A stretch of 64,000 bases of DNA, from positions 1-64,000 of the forward strand of contig NZ_MKIM01000027.1 of NCBI RefSeq assembly GCF_001939045.1, read 5' to 3'. Position 1 is the stretch's first letter. Every line of letters begins with the position of its first letter. Under the pieces are notes generated by a model. It did not search any database, had not been told where the DNA came from, and was given only the letters and a program-made list of their open reading frames with translations. A program made the translations under genes and the position numbers. This DNA is from Rhizobium oryziradicis. GTDB lineage: Bacteria > Pseudomonadota > Alphaproteobacteria > Rhizobiales > Rhizobiaceae. Shown in pieces: positions 33,001-40,306 of this stretch.

Positions 33001-33358
33001 GCTTCATGTAGATGGCCAGATCGTCGCGAATATCTTCGGGGTAGGAAAACGGCCAGGTTTCGGCGGTTTCTTCGGTGAAGAAGTCAAACGGGTTGTAGAC
33101 GGTCATATCGGCAACAAGATCAACCTCGATCTTGAATTCGGTCACGGGGTCGGGAAACACGAACCGGGCCAGATAATTGCCGTAAGGGTCTTGTTGCAGG
33201 TTCACAAAGTGATTGTCAGGCGTCACTTTCAGGGAATGGCTGAGAACCTTGGTTCTCGAATGGGCCGCCGGTTTAAGCCGGATGATCTGGGGACCAAGCC
33301 GCACAGGGTTGTCGTATTTATAATGGGTGAGATGATAAATGCTTGCCTTGATTGCCAT
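30011..33358 (-). CDS. transglutaminase and DUF2126 two-domain protein
   Basis: A 1115-residue protein. The first 290 residues are a transglutaminase domain with the same N-terminal beta region as the third gene and a triad C181 (GSCRDTGW), H230 (DLHAWAEAY) and D246 (GLDPTSG). The rest is DUF2126, with [12 protein letters not shown] near residue 340 and [14 protein letters not shown] and [10 protein letters not shown] further on; the latter parts resemble glutamine-synthetase or amidoligase-like enzymes. The start at 33358 gives [15 protein letters not shown], the usual family opening; an upstream in-frame ATG at 33424 adds unrelated residues. It is the first gene of the three-gene cluster. 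Confidence 0.88.
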   Translation of the reverse strand: MAIKASIYHLTHYKYDNPVRLGPQIIRLKPAAHSRTKVLSHSLKVTPDNHFVNLQQDPYGNYLARFVFPDPVTEFKIEVDLVADMTVYNPFDFFTEETAETWPFSYPEDIRDDLAIYMKPEPDSLALSEFMKTLDQTPGQGTVDMIVGINAMLQQRIGYVIRMEPGVQTPEETLTSALGSCRDTGWLLVQVLRHLGIAARFVSGYLIQLKPDLQALDGPSGTDVDFTDLHAWAEAYIPGAGWIGLDPTSGLMTGESHIPLAAAPHYKNAAPISGGYFGEANTEFDFAMEVKRVAEHPRITKPFSDESWEALNALGLKVDGELAAHDVRLTMGGEPTFVSIDDFQSAEWNTDAVGPTKRDKADHLIRRLREKFAPGGFLHYGQGKWYPGESLPRWTFSLYWRKDGKPIWHDPELIAAESKDTKVTAEQAQALLAGIAKELEIEPEMLIPAYEDPAEWIIKEGSLPENVDPSNSKLESPEERARIAKVFERGLTTPTGYILPVQAWNARAGGKRWVSERWRTRRGKIFLIPGDSPIGFRMPLGTLPYVPPSQYPYIHTADPSLPRAPLPDYGGESDKLGRALSEASRKAPETQQDRNEQTIAGSKEDIRGAVRTAMSVEPRDGRLCVFMPPVEKIEDYLELVAAAETAARELGLPVHIEGYAPPQDERINVIRVAPDPGVIEVNIHPADTWHDCVNTTNIIYEEARQTRLGADKFMIDGRHTGTGGGNHVVVGGANPNDSPFLRRPDLLKSLVLHWQRHPALSYLFSGMFIGPTSQAPRIDEARHDSLYELEIAIAQIPMPGNGALPPLPWLVDRLFRNLLTDVTGNTHRSEICIDKLFSPDGPTGRLGLVEFRGFEMPPNARMSLAQQVLIRAIIARFWKNPVGGNFVRWGTALHDRFMLPHYIWQDFLEVLADLRDNGFDLKPEWFAAQLEFRFPFVGEVEYAETKLELRQALEPWHVMGEEGAVGGTVRYVDSSVERLQVKLETANPERFAVACNGRRIPLSKSGVNGVAVGGVRYKAWQPASGLHPMLPVNTPLTFDIYDIWTGRSVGGCVYHVAHPGGRSYDTFPVNGNEAEARRLARFEPWGHTTGSYPLWPETVSPEFPHTLDLRRPQGI

Positions 33359-33475
33359 GGAACCCCTTGTCCGGTGGGCCGGATCTGTCGTTGACCGCGT
33401 TGGGGTTGATCTTGTGCAATGCACGCCGAGAAAGCAAGGCGAAGTTGATGAATATCATTCGGTCATCGCACGCAT

Positions 33476-33504
33476 AAAAAAGCCGCCGGATGACGGCGGC
33501 TTTT
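33476..33504. terminator. rho-independent terminator after manC-type gene
   Basis: Arms around AAAAGCCGCC and GGCGGCTTTT flank a 7-base loop. On the minus strand the stem is followed by a T-run, placed 25 bases after the stop at 33529. Confidence 0.88.
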
Positions 33505-33528
33505 CTGATTGTCAGGATTTCGGTCCAA

Positions 33529-34956
33529 TCAGGTTCTGCCGAACTCGTCGACCAGACGCACAATATCGTCCTCCCCAAGATAGGAGCCGGTTTGCACCTC
33601 GATCATTTCCAGCAGGATTTTCCCCGGATTGCCTAGGCGATGCACAGAGCCTTGCGGAATGTAAATCGACTGGTTTTCGTGCAGGATTGTCATGGTGTCA
33701 TCAATGGTCACCTCGGCGGCACCCTTGACGCAAATCCAATGTTCGGCGCGGTGGTGATGCTTTTGCAAGGAGAGCTTCTTGCCGGGATGCACAAACAGTC
33801 GCTTCACCTGAAAACGATCGCCACTGAGGATGGAGGTATAACCGCCCCATGGACGAAGGGAGGTGGGATGGGTTTCCGTGAGGTTTGCGGTCGTTTCGCT
33901 TGCGGCCAGAATCTTGACGAGATTGCCGACATCCTGGGCGTTATCCAGCCGACCGACAAAAACCGCGTCTTCGCTGGCAATAACAGCCACGCCATCCATG
34001 CCCTGTACGGCCATATGGCTATTGCGCGAGATGACCAGAGAGTTCGTGGTGTTGTGAACGGTGACATTGCCTTGCACAACATTGCCATCCGCATCTGCAT
34101 CGCCGATTTTCCAAACGGCATCCCAACTGCCCATGTCTGACCAGGTGATGGCGGCGGGCACCACGGCGGCCTTTTGGGTCTTTTCCATCACCGCATAATC
34201 AATGGAGATCGACGGTGCCTCGGCAAAGGCTTTGGCATCGAGCCGAAGAAAATCAAAGTCCTTGCTGGATTTGGCCACGGCGTCGGTTGCAGCCGCCATG
34301 ACGGTGGGCGCAAAGGCTTCCAGCTCCGCAATAATGCTGTTTGCTGAAAACAGGAACATGCCTGAATTCCAGTAAAAATTTCCCGCTTCCAGCAATGTTC
34401 TGGCCTTGGCCTCATCGGGCTTTTCAATGAAGCGCTGGACGGTATAGACGCCGTTTTCCAGATCATCGCCAAGCTCGATATAGCCGTAACCGGTGGCGGG
34501 CTCGGTTGGATGAATGCCAAATGTCACCAGCTTGCCGCTCTTTGCCGCCGTTGCCGCCTTGGTGATCGAGCCGGTATAGATATCGTCCACGGTGATTGCG
34601 TGATCGGAGGGCAAAAGCAACAGCAGAGCGTCATCGCCAAAGCGATCTGCCACCACACGAGCCGCAACGGCAACGGCTGCCGCCGTATTGCGCGCCATGG
34701 GTTCCAGCACGATGCCGGACAGGGCGACGCCTTGTTCGCGCGCCTGTTCGGCCACCAGAAAGCGAAACTCCTCATTGGTCACAACGATGGGCGCTTCATA
34801 GACCGCATCATCGCGAACGCGATTTAAGGTCGACTGAAAAAGTGTTTCGTCACCAATCATTTTCAAAAATTGCTTGGCGGCGGTGGCCCGTGACAAAGGC
34901 CATAGCCGGGTGCCTTTTCCGCCAGCCATGATCACAGGGACGATTTTATCAGTCAT
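33529..34956 (-). CDS. mannose-1-phosphate guanylyltransferase / mannose-6-phosphate isomerase
   Basis: A 475-residue bifunctional enzyme of the ManC/XanB/NoeJ type that makes GDP-mannose for polysaccharides. The N-terminal nucleotidyltransferase domain has MAGGKGTRLWPLSR at residues 10-23 and LLPSDHAI. The C-terminal cupin domain (type II phosphomannose isomerase) has RPWGGY, HPGKKLSLQKHHHRAEHW and IPQGSVHRLGNPG, which include metal-binding His. AAGGA seven bases upstream supports ATG 34956 over the in-frame ATG at 34983. It is monocistronic, facing away from csbD. Confidence 0.93.
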   Translation of the reverse strand: MTDKIVPVIMAGGKGTRLWPLSRATAAKQFLKMIGDETLFQSTLNRVRDDAVYEAPIVVTNEEFRFLVAEQAREQGVALSGIVLEPMARNTAAAVAVAARVVADRFGDDALLLLLPSDHAITVDDIYTGSITKAATAAKSGKLVTFGIHPTEPATGYGYIELGDDLENGVYTVQRFIEKPDEAKARTLLEAGNFYWNSGMFLFSANSIIAELEAFAPTVMAAATDAVAKSSKDFDFLRLDAKAFAEAPSISIDYAVMEKTQKAAVVPAAITWSDMGSWDAVWKIGDADADGNVVQGNVTVHNTTNSLVISRNSHMAVQGMDGVAVIASEDAVFVGRLDNAQDVGNLVKILAASETTANLTETHPTSLRPWGGYTSILSGDRFQVKRLFVHPGKKLSLQKHHHRAEHWICVKGAAEVTIDDTMTILHENQSIYIPQGSVHRLGNPGKILLEMIEVQTGSYLGEDDIVRLVDEFGRT

Positions 34957-35101
34957 GGTCGATCCTTCTGGTTTCAGGCACATATAAAATGGTCTCTCGC
35001 TGTTTGCTCTAACGCAGGGTGAGGATTGGTGCGAGAAATTTCTGCATGACCACAGCGCTATGGTGCGATATTTCTGTTTAGTCGTTTCTTACATAAAGGC
35101 C

Positions 35102-35126
35102 GGAACTTTTCTCCTCACCATTCGTT
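35102..35126 (+). promoter_or_regulatory. EcfG-type general stress promoter
   Basis: GGAAC at 35102-35106 and CGTT at 35123-35126 are separated by 16 bases, matching the alphaproteobacterial EcfG (PhyR-NepR-EcfG) consensus GGAAC-N16/17-CGTT. It lies 48 bases before the csbD start codon. Confidence 0.75.
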
Positions 35127-35174
35127 TTTATTTCGAACCGCTTGCAATGGTGCAGGCACAACGGAGGCGAGATT

Positions 35175-35366
35175 ATGGGTAGCATGTCTGATAAAATCAA
35201 AGGCACCGGAAACGAAATTGCTGGCAAAGCCAAGCAGGCTGCGGGCAAGGCAACCGACAATGATCGTTTGCGCGCCGAAGGTGCAGGCCAGGAGGCGAAA
35301 GGCAAGATCCAGAAGAACGTTGGCAAAGCCAAGGACGCCGTCAAGGACGCTGTTGACCGGCTTTAA
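35175..35366 (+). CDS. CsbD family stress response protein
   Basis: A 63-residue hydrophilic, helix-prone protein of the CsbD/YjbJ family ([21 protein letters not shown], then [19 protein letters not shown]). In Bacillus CsbD is under the sigma-B general stress regulon; the molecular role is unknown. GGAGG seven bases upstream fixes ATG 35175. The EcfG-like promoter just upstream indicates that here too it belongs to the general stress response. Confidence 0.9.
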   Translation: MGSMSDKIKGTGNEIAGKAKQAAGKATDNDRLRAEGAGQEAKGKIQKNVGKAKDAVKDAVDRL

Positions 35367-35439
35367 GCGCCTACGTTCAGTCGGGTTGAGTGCGGCTTGA
35401 TTGAAAGCCGATTGTGAACCTGCGACATTATCGAAAACA

Positions 35440-35475
35440 AAAAAAGGTCTCGCGATTTCTCGTGAGACCTTTTTT
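35440..35475. terminator. rho-independent terminator after csbD
   Basis: Arms AAAAAGGTCTCGCG and CGTGAGACCTTTTT form a 14-bp stem with one G-T pair and a 6-base loop, flanked by A- and T-runs. It can also end the leftward tRNA-Val transcript. Confidence 0.9.
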
Positions 35476-35486
35476 ATGAATTCGAA

Positions 35487-35561
<75 letters not shown>

Positions 35562-35644
35562 ATCCGATGACGGCGGATAGACCATAAAACCTTCCGCTCC
35601 GTCAAGTGTGCTTTGAAGATCTTTGGCAATATTTTGCCAACCCC

Positions 35645-36007
35645 TTACGCTGCAAGCAGTTTATTCACTTCATCCACGAGATCGCGCAGGTGGAACGGCT
35701 TGGACAGAACCTTGGCATCCTTGGGCGCCTTGGAATCAGCATTGAGAGCAACGGCGGCAAAGCCGGTGATGAACATGACCTTGAGGTCGGGGTCCAGTTC
35801 GGTTGCGCGCCGGGCAAGCTCAATGCCGTCCATTTCGGGCATGACGATATCTGTCAGCAGCAGCGAAAAGGGTTCTTCGCGCAACCTGTCATAGGCGCTG
35901 GCACCGTTATCAAAAGAAGCGACTTTATAGCCGGCCTTTTCCAGAGCTTTTACCAGGAAGCGGCGCATATCGTTATCGTCTTCGGCGAGAAGAATTTTCT
36001 GAGTCAT
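35645..36007 (-). CDS. cpdR: single-domain response regulator CpdR
   Basis: A 120-residue receiver domain with no output domain. The phosphoacceptor is D53 (TDIVMPEMDG), with acidic pair D10/D11, T81 (FITG) and K103 (SKPF). The N-terminus AEDDNDMRRFLVKALEKAGY and C-terminus KPFHLRDLVDEVNKLLA match rhizobial and Caulobacter CpdR, which when unphosphorylated directs ClpXP protease to CtrA-pathway substrates and localises ClpX at the cell pole. It lies beside the N-formylglutamate amidohydrolase gene, divergent, as I recall it does in Sinorhizobium. Confidence 0.9.
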   Translation of the reverse strand: MTQKILLAEDDNDMRRFLVKALEKAGYKVASFDNGASAYDRLREEPFSLLLTDIVMPEMDGIELARRATELDPDLKVMFITGFAAVALNADSKAPKDAKVLSKPFHLRDLVDEVNKLLAA

Positions 36008-36185
36008 TTCTGGACCGTTACTCGACTGATGATGGTGTTCTAGCTCTCCTCAATATTCCCCATCCCGTAAATAACTGGTGAAGGGAAGGAAAGCCTCTCG
36101 TGATGTTGTCTTAGTATGGACTTCATTGCTGCCAACTGGCAACATGTTTCATAATGATTTGCTGATTTGGTAAAGAAGAGGGTCG

Positions 36186-37070
36186 ATGCAGCCGTTGTCA
36201 GCCACGTGCGAGCTGTTTGAGGTGCGTGAACCCGTAGAGCAGTCAATTCCTTTCGTTTACAATTCTCCCCACAGTGGCAGAGCCTATTCGCAAGCGTTTC
36301 TGGAGCGCTCGAAGCTGGATGCTTTTTCCATCCGCCGCTCTGAAGATTATTTTGTCGATGAGCTGTTTTCCAGTGCACCTTCCCATGGTGCGCCGCTTTT
36401 GGTGGCCAATTTCCCCCGCGCTTATGTTGATGTGAACCGCGAGCCCTATGAGCTTGATCCGCGCATGTTCTCCGGTCCCTTGCCGTCTTACGTCAATGGC
36501 CATTCCGTGCGGGTGGCCGGTGGGCTTGGCACTATTCCACGCATTGTGGCCGAAAATATGGAGATCTATCAGGGGCGATTGAGCGCGGAGGAGGGACTCG
36601 CCCGGATCGAAACCATTTATAAACCATATCACGCCTGTTTGCGGCGGCTGATTGCCAAAACCCACACCATGTTTGGCTCTGTGGTTTTGATCGACTGCCA
36701 CTCCATGCCCGGCTCAGTCCGGGTGGGGGCGGGTGCGCTGCGCCCGGATTTTATCATCGGGGATCGTTACGGCACCAGCGCGTCCGCCGATCTCACCCAT
36801 GCCGCCCTGCAAATTCTGGGCGATTATGGTTTTACGGCCGTGCGCAACAAGCCCTATGCCGGCGGCTTTATCACCGAGCACTATGGTCGCCCGGCGCGCG
36901 GGCTGCATGCGTTGCAGATCGAGATCAATCGGGCCATCTATGTGGATGAGCAAACCCTGGAAAAGCGCGCCGACTTTGCCTTGCTGGCCAGTGTGCTGTC
37001 GCGTTTCGTTGCGCAAATGGCGGGCGCGTGGGCCGGTATCGCCAATGATGATGCGCTTGCCGCCGAATAG
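36186..37070 (+). CDS. N-formylglutamate amidohydrolase family protein
   Basis: A 294-residue zinc-dependent hydrolase of the N-formylglutamate amidohydrolase family, which releases formate and glutamate in one histidine degradation route. The metal-binding motifs NSPHSGR (near residue 26), RRSEDYFVDEL, PRAYVDVNREPYELD and DCHSMPG are seen, and the C-terminal half has EHYGRPARGLHALQIEINR. No hut genes are nearby, so a role in histidine breakdown is uncertain; it may act on another N-formyl compound. GAGGG sits just before the ATG at 36186. Confidence 0.88.
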   Translation: MQPLSATCELFEVREPVEQSIPFVYNSPHSGRAYSQAFLERSKLDAFSIRRSEDYFVDELFSSAPSHGAPLLVANFPRAYVDVNREPYELDPRMFSGPLPSYVNGHSVRVAGGLGTIPRIVAENMEIYQGRLSAEEGLARIETIYKPYHACLRRLIAKTHTMFGSVVLIDCHSMPGSVRVGAGALRPDFIIGDRYGTSASADLTHAALQILGDYGFTAVRNKPYAGGFITEHYGRPARGLHALQIEINRAIYVDEQTLEKRADFALLASVLSRFVAQMAGAWAGIANDDALAAE

Positions 37071-37085
37071 GCTTTTATTTTGCGC

Positions 37086-37164
37086 AAAAAAAACCGCGCA
37101 CGAAGCGCGGCTCAAATCTAGGGAGGAAACACCCAAGGAGGGTATTTACAGTCCGAAGACTGTG
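37086..37164 (-). ncRNA. mmgR: MmgR-like small RNA (alpha-r8 family)
   Basis: The minus strand shows a compact sRNA gene. CTTGAC (37199-37194) with a weaker -10 (TAGACT, 37176-37171) precedes it. Next come a hairpin CAGTC-TTCG-GACTG (37162-37149), a single-stranded stretch holding TTTCCTCCCT (37129-37120), and a terminator hairpin CCGCGC/GCGCGG ending in eight T (37093-37086). The UUUCCUCCCU decamer, the length of about 79 and the location between the N-formylglutamate amidohydrolase and HisN-like genes fit MmgR of S. meliloti as I recall it, an sRNA that limits polyhydroxybutyrate accumulation. The 5' end is estimated. Confidence 0.75.
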
Positions 37165-37361
37165 AGGATCAGTCTATATTGCGACGCACAAATGTCAAGA
37201 GGTTTTGATGCATTTTTATGCGTGGTTAAAAAATGGGCGTTTTGGTTTCTGTTGGGCATGGTGGGCTTAAAAATCAGTCGTATTCGCAATCTCCTGCCAT
37301 CGGTGATTTGCAGGCTTTCGCGCAGGTCCATTTCGCTTTAAGAAATTGGTCCGTAAAGCCA

Positions 37362-37415
37362 AGCTACTTTGAGCCTTTGTGCGCCATATATGACGCACAA
37401 AGGCTCAAAGTAGCT
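37362..37415. repeat. 54-base near-perfect inverted repeat
   Basis: Two 22-base arms (37362-37383 and 37394-37415) pair perfectly around a centre CCATATATGA with one mismatched pair. The inner part CCTTTGTGCGCCATATATG recurs at 13839-13857. It lies between the sRNA promoter and the hisN-like gene. In RNA it would fold into one long hairpin. No T-run follows. Confidence 0.85.
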
Positions 37416-37427
37416 CTTGATTTTTGT

Positions 37428-37473
37428 TGCATGATTTTATCTTCAAACCGATTCCGGTTTAAAGAAGTATGCA
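37428..37473. repeat. RIME-like palindrome, second family
   Basis: Begins TGCATGATTTTAT and ends AAAGAAGTATGCA, with centre AAACCGATTCCGGTTT. It resembles the palindrome at 58069-58120 (CGGTTTAAGGAATTATGCA). It lies 13 bases downstream of the long inverted repeat and ends 32 bases before the hisN-like start codon. Confidence 0.65.
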
Positions 37474-37504
37474 ATAGAAGACCTGCACCTGAACGGGAGA
37501 GACC

Positions 37505-38278
37505 ATGCGTCCGGATAAGAGTTTTTTTGATCGCCTTGCCGAGAGTGCCAAAGCGGAGACCTTGCCGCGGTTTCGCTCAAGTCTCGATGTGGTCAACAAG
37601 GAAGCGGGCGGCTATGATCCGGTGACAGAGGGCGATAAAGCCGCAGAAACCGTGATTCGCGGCATGATCGAGGCCGAATTTCCTGATCACGGCATTCTCG
37701 GCGAAGAGCATGGCAATATTGGTCTTGGCCGGGACAGTGTTTGGGTGATTGATCCAATCGATGGCACGCGCGCCTTTATCTCGGGCCTGCCCACATGGGG
37801 CACGTTGATCGGCTTTCAGGAAAAAGGCCGGGCCGTGATGGGCATGATGGATCAACCCTTCACCGGTGAGCGCTATTTTGCCGATGGAGAAAAATCCTGG
37901 TATCGCGGCCCGGATGGGGAGCGCCAGTTGCAAACGCGGGCCTGTTCTGATCTGTCGGACGCCATTCTCTACACAACATCGCCGGATATTTTCGAGGTTG
38001 ATGAGCGAGCACGCTTTGATGCGGTGCGCGCCAACGTGCGCCTGACGCGCTATGGGGTGGATTGCTACGCCTATGCGCTGTTGGCGGCGGGTTTTGTCGA
38101 TCTGGTGATTGAGACCGGCCTGAAACCCTATGATGTCGGAGCACTTATTCCGATCATCGAGCAGGCTGGCGGCATGATCACCACCTGGGATGGTGAACGG
38201 CCGGAAGCTGCGGGCAAGATCATCGCAGCCAGCTCAAAAGCGGTTTATGATCAGGCTCTGGCAATTCTTCGGAAATAA
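37505..38278 (+). CDS. inositol monophosphatase family, HisN-like histidinol-phosphatase
   Basis: A 257-residue lithium-sensitive phosphatase-type enzyme. Metal-binding motifs are DPVTEGDKAAE (residue 38 on), GEEHG and WVIDPIDGTRAFISGLPTWG, then GLKPYDVGALIPIIEQAGG near residue 205. The GLPTWGTLIGF and GLKPYD variants resemble the HisN subgroup, which removes phosphate from histidinol-phosphate in histidine synthesis, more than SuhB. Which substrate is used cannot be proven here. GGGAG precedes the ATG at 37505. It converges on the hydrolase gene with an eight-base gap and no terminator between them. Confidence 0.85.
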   Translation: MRPDKSFFDRLAESAKAETLPRFRSSLDVVNKEAGGYDPVTEGDKAAETVIRGMIEAEFPDHGILGEEHGNIGLGRDSVWVIDPIDGTRAFISGLPTWGTLIGFQEKGRAVMGMMDQPFTGERYFADGEKSWYRGPDGERQLQTRACSDLSDAILYTTSPDIFEVDERARFDAVRANVRLTRYGVDCYAYALLAAGFVDLVIETGLKPYDVGALIPIIEQAGGMITTWDGERPEAAGKIIAASSKAVYDQALAILRK

Positions 38279-38286
38279 TCGGGTCT

Positions 38287-39285
38287 TCAAGCGTAATCGG
38301 CAGCCGTTTCATCCGGCTCCAGCCCTGTCGCCGTCCATTGCTCCGTTGCGTCACTGCCGGGGATGAAGGCATGGATGGCGGCCAGCGCCTGGAGGCGATA
38401 GCGGTCGTCTTCCTGCAACAGTTCATGGCGCGCGCCGGGCACCGAGAGCAATTGGCCGGCACGAAAATGGCGGGCCAGATGTTCCTGCGCACTGAAGGGC
38501 ACGATGCCATCCAGCATCGGGGCCAGCAGCAGGGTGGGGATGGTGATCTGGGTCAGATGCGCGGGATCATTCACCCGCTTGATGGCTTTGCTGCATTCAT
38601 ACAGCCAGCGCGCCGTTGGCCCACCCAGCGCCAACTCTGGAATCTGCGCATTGATGTCTGTGTTGCGATCAAAGCGTATTTTATCAGAGGTCAGCACATT
38701 GGTAGCAAAGTTTGGCGGCTTGCTCGATGATGACATGCGGCTATTGCCAAGGCCTGCCAAGCACAGCAGTCGCGCCAGGCCGAAAATCTTGCCCGCAGAC
38801 ATGGCCTCGCCATGCAGACCCACGAAGGGGGCCGAGAGCACCAGCCGGGCAATGCGGCCCGACAGGCGCGGGGCCGCTGACAAGGCAATCAGCCCGCCGG
38901 TGGAATGGGCGATCATGTACAGCGGCACGCGCGCGTCTGGCAGCACGACTTTTTCCAAAAACAGCTCGAGATCGCGCTCATAATCGGAAAAGCGGCGCAC
39001 ATGGCCGCGTGTTCTATCCTTGTGGACTCGATCGGAAAGGCCCTGGCCACGAAGATCAAATGTTGCCACCCAAAGGCCCGATCGGGTTAAATCCTCGATG
39101 GTCTCGTAATATTTTTCAATGGATTCTGTGCGTCCATGCACCAGCACCACAGTGCCTTTGGCGGGGCTGATGGCACTTTTGAAAATGGCATAGCGCAATC
39201 TCAATCCATCATGGGCGGTAAAATAACCCAGGATGTGATTGGCGGGAAGGGGATTGCCCGGCAGATCATGCAGCACTGTGTCCAT
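38287..39285 (-). CDS. alpha/beta hydrolase, lysophospholipase-like
   Basis: A 332-residue alpha/beta hydrolase of the serine aminopeptidase S33 (PldB/monoacylglycerol lipase) type. The oxyanion strand is VVLVHGRTE, the nucleophile elbow is AHSTGG, the acid lies in the LLLAPMLDGIVPF region, and the base is His in PGARHELLQED. DLRGQGLSDR is the typical family loop. No signal peptide is evident. I start at 39285 (MDTVLHDLPG) rather than 39300. A rho-independent terminator lies about 65 bases upstream on the same strand (39350-39392), so expression may depend on its own promoter or on read-through. Confidence 0.85.
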   Translation of the reverse strand: MDTVLHDLPGNPLPANHILGYFTAHDGLRLRYAIFKSAISPAKGTVVLVHGRTESIEKYYETIEDLTRSGLWVATFDLRGQGLSDRVHKDRTRGHVRRFSDYERDLELFLEKVVLPDARVPLYMIAHSTGGLIALSAAPRLSGRIARLVLSAPFVGLHGEAMSAGKIFGLARLLCLAGLGNSRMSSSSKPPNFATNVLTSDKIRFDRNTDINAQIPELALGGPTARWLYECSKAIKRVNDPAHLTQITIPTLLLAPMLDGIVPFSAQEHLARHFRAGQLLSVPGARHELLQEDDRYRLQALAAIHAFIPGSDATEQWTATGLEPDETAADYA

Positions 39286-39349
39286 GGCAAGGCCTCGCAA
39301 ACAACGGATGATGCCTTTTTACTATGCGCGCCCTGCCTCGGGGTCAAAG

Positions 39350-39392
39350 AAAAAAGCCGGATCGCCAGACAGGATATGTCTGGCGATCCGGC
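39350..39392 (-). terminator. rho-independent terminator on the minus strand
   Basis: A perfect 16-bp stem (39356-39371 with 39377-39392) and a 5-base loop. Read leftward it ends in six T. It lies after the small open frame 39425-39520 and before the hydrolase gene, so it either ends a short transcript or acts as an attenuator. Confidence 0.88.
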
Positions 39393-39424
39393 CCAAAATA
39401 CTGAAGACGCAGGGACGAATTCTT

Positions 39425-39520
39425 CAGTGACCAGAGTTGCCTCTGATGCGCTCAACGTTAGGAGCTGACACCTGAACGAAAACCAAATCGCCTGTTCATG
39501 AAAAATTCAGCCGCACGCAT
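39425..39520 (-). CDS. candidate 31-residue small protein or leader peptide
   Basis: An open frame of 31 codons beginning ATG at 39520, with AAGGAAGGA six bases upstream, an unusually good ribosome site. A second in-frame ATG is at 39499. The product (MRAAEFFMNRRFGFVQ...) is basic and has no hydrophobic helix. The stop lies 33 bases before the terminator stem at 39392, so this looks like a self-contained small transcription unit. As an alternative it may be a leader peptide controlling read-through to the hydrolase gene. A run of one amino acid, as in classical amino-acid attenuators, is absent. I do not recognise it. Confidence 0.45.
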
Positions 39521-39550
39521 CCTGCGTCCTTCCTTAAAACGGCATCGATT

Positions 39551-39588
39551 TAGGGTGTGTCAGGGGAAAGTGGAATCCGGTTTTCTGA
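39551..39588. repeat. RIME-like repeat, single copy
   Basis: TAGGGTGTGTCAGGGGAAAG followed by TGGAATCCGGTTTTCTGA. It matches the left end of the composite element at 62700 in order and spacing. It lies upstream of the small open frame 39425-39520 and ends about 65 bases before the heat-shock promoter on the other strand. Confidence 0.7.
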
Positions 39589-39653
39589 TCAGACAGTCTC
39601 TGAGATGAAAATGATGCAGCAGATAGAAAGTGCCGTAGGATTTCAATTTAGGT

Positions 39654-39683
39654 CTTGAACTGGCAATTGCGCATTCCCATCTC
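39654..39683 (+). promoter_or_regulatory. RpoH-like heat-shock promoter for hsp20
   Basis: CTTGAA (39654-39659) followed after 16 bases by CCCATCTC (39676-39683), close to the alphaproteobacterial sigma-32 pattern. It would start a transcript near 39690, leaving a leader of nearly 100 bases. Confidence 0.6.
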
Positions 39684-39689
39684 CTGATT

Positions 39690-39785
39690 GCGGGTGCCAA
39701 ACGGGCCTGCAAATCGGGAGATGCCGCCAAATTCGGGGCCTTTCTCGAGTGTTTATCGCAATCGTTGCTCATCAGGAGGACACTT
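39690..39785 (+). promoter_or_regulatory. ROSE-type RNA thermometer
   Basis: The leader before the small heat shock gene has the ROSE hallmark TTGCT (39765-39769) four bases before AGGAGGA (39774-39780), able to pair and mask the ribosome site at low temperature. G/C-rich segments upstream (GGGCCTGC, CGGGGCC) can form further hairpins. Rhizobial small heat shock genes commonly carry such elements. Confidence 0.7.
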
Positions 39786-40253
39786 ATGCGTCACGTTGAT
39801 TTTTCCCCCCTTTATCGCTCCACCGTTGGTTTCGACCGCCTGTTCACCATGCTCGACAGCCTTGGTCAGCCGGAAGCCGCCCAAAGCTACCCGCCCTATA
39901 ATATCGAGCGCACCGGCGAAACCACCTATCGCATCACCATGGCTGTTGCTGGCTTTGATGAAAGCGAGCTGAGCATTGAGGTTCATGCGCATGTTCTGGC
40001 CGTGAAAGGCGAGAAGGCGCAAGAAGATCAGGCCGAGCAGACCGAGTTTCTCTATCGTGGCATCGCCAAGCGCGGCTTTGAGCGCCGCTTCCAGCTGGCC
40101 GACCATGTTGAGGTGCAAAACGCATCGCTGAAAAATGGGCTGCTGCACATTGATCTGTTGCGCAATATTCCCGAAGCCATGAAACCGCGCCGCATTTCCA
40201 TTGCCACCGATCCGCTCAACGCGCCAAAGGCAATTGAAGCGCAGGTGATTTAA
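39786..40253 (+). CDS. small heat shock protein (Hsp20/IbpA family)
   Basis: A 155-residue alpha-crystallin-type holdase chaperone. The N-terminus MRHVDFSPLYRSTVGFDRLF is typical of rhizobial class A Hsp20. The alpha-crystallin domain spans about residues 40-130, with YNIERTGETTYRITMAVAGF and FERRFQLADHV. The C-terminal tail has the PRRISI motif, an IxI-type contact used for oligomer assembly. AGGAGG seven bases upstream fixes ATG 39786. An RpoH-like promoter and a ROSE-type leader precede it, so control is both transcriptional and by RNA melting. Confidence 0.93.
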   Translation: MRHVDFSPLYRSTVGFDRLFTMLDSLGQPEAAQSYPPYNIERTGETTYRITMAVAGFDESELSIEVHAHVLAVKGEKAQEDQAEQTEFLYRGIAKRGFERRFQLADHVEVQNASLKNGLLHIDLLRNIPEAMKPRRISIATDPLNAPKAIEAQVI

Positions 40254-40279
40254 TCTGACTATTGTGTTGAGACAGTTGA

Positions 40280-40298
40280 GGGCGGCCATTGGCCGCCC
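40280..40298. terminator. hairpin between convergent hsp20 and threonine aldolase genes
   Basis: GGGCGGCC and GGCCGCCC form an 8-bp stem with a three-base loop. Only a short T stretch follows, so termination may be weak, but the position between convergent genes fits. Confidence 0.5.
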
Positions 40299-40306
40299 GA
40301 TTTGCA

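Noticed and set aside
37086..37111. Terminator for the plus-strand N-formylglutamate amidohydrolase gene
   Set aside because: The T-run is on the minus strand only; the hairpin fits the leftward sRNA rather than the rightward gene.
39425..39520. SAM-II or other metabolite riboswitch
   Set aside because: A GATTTGG stretch suggested SAM-II, but the remaining conserved parts are absent, and the downstream gene is not a methionine gene.
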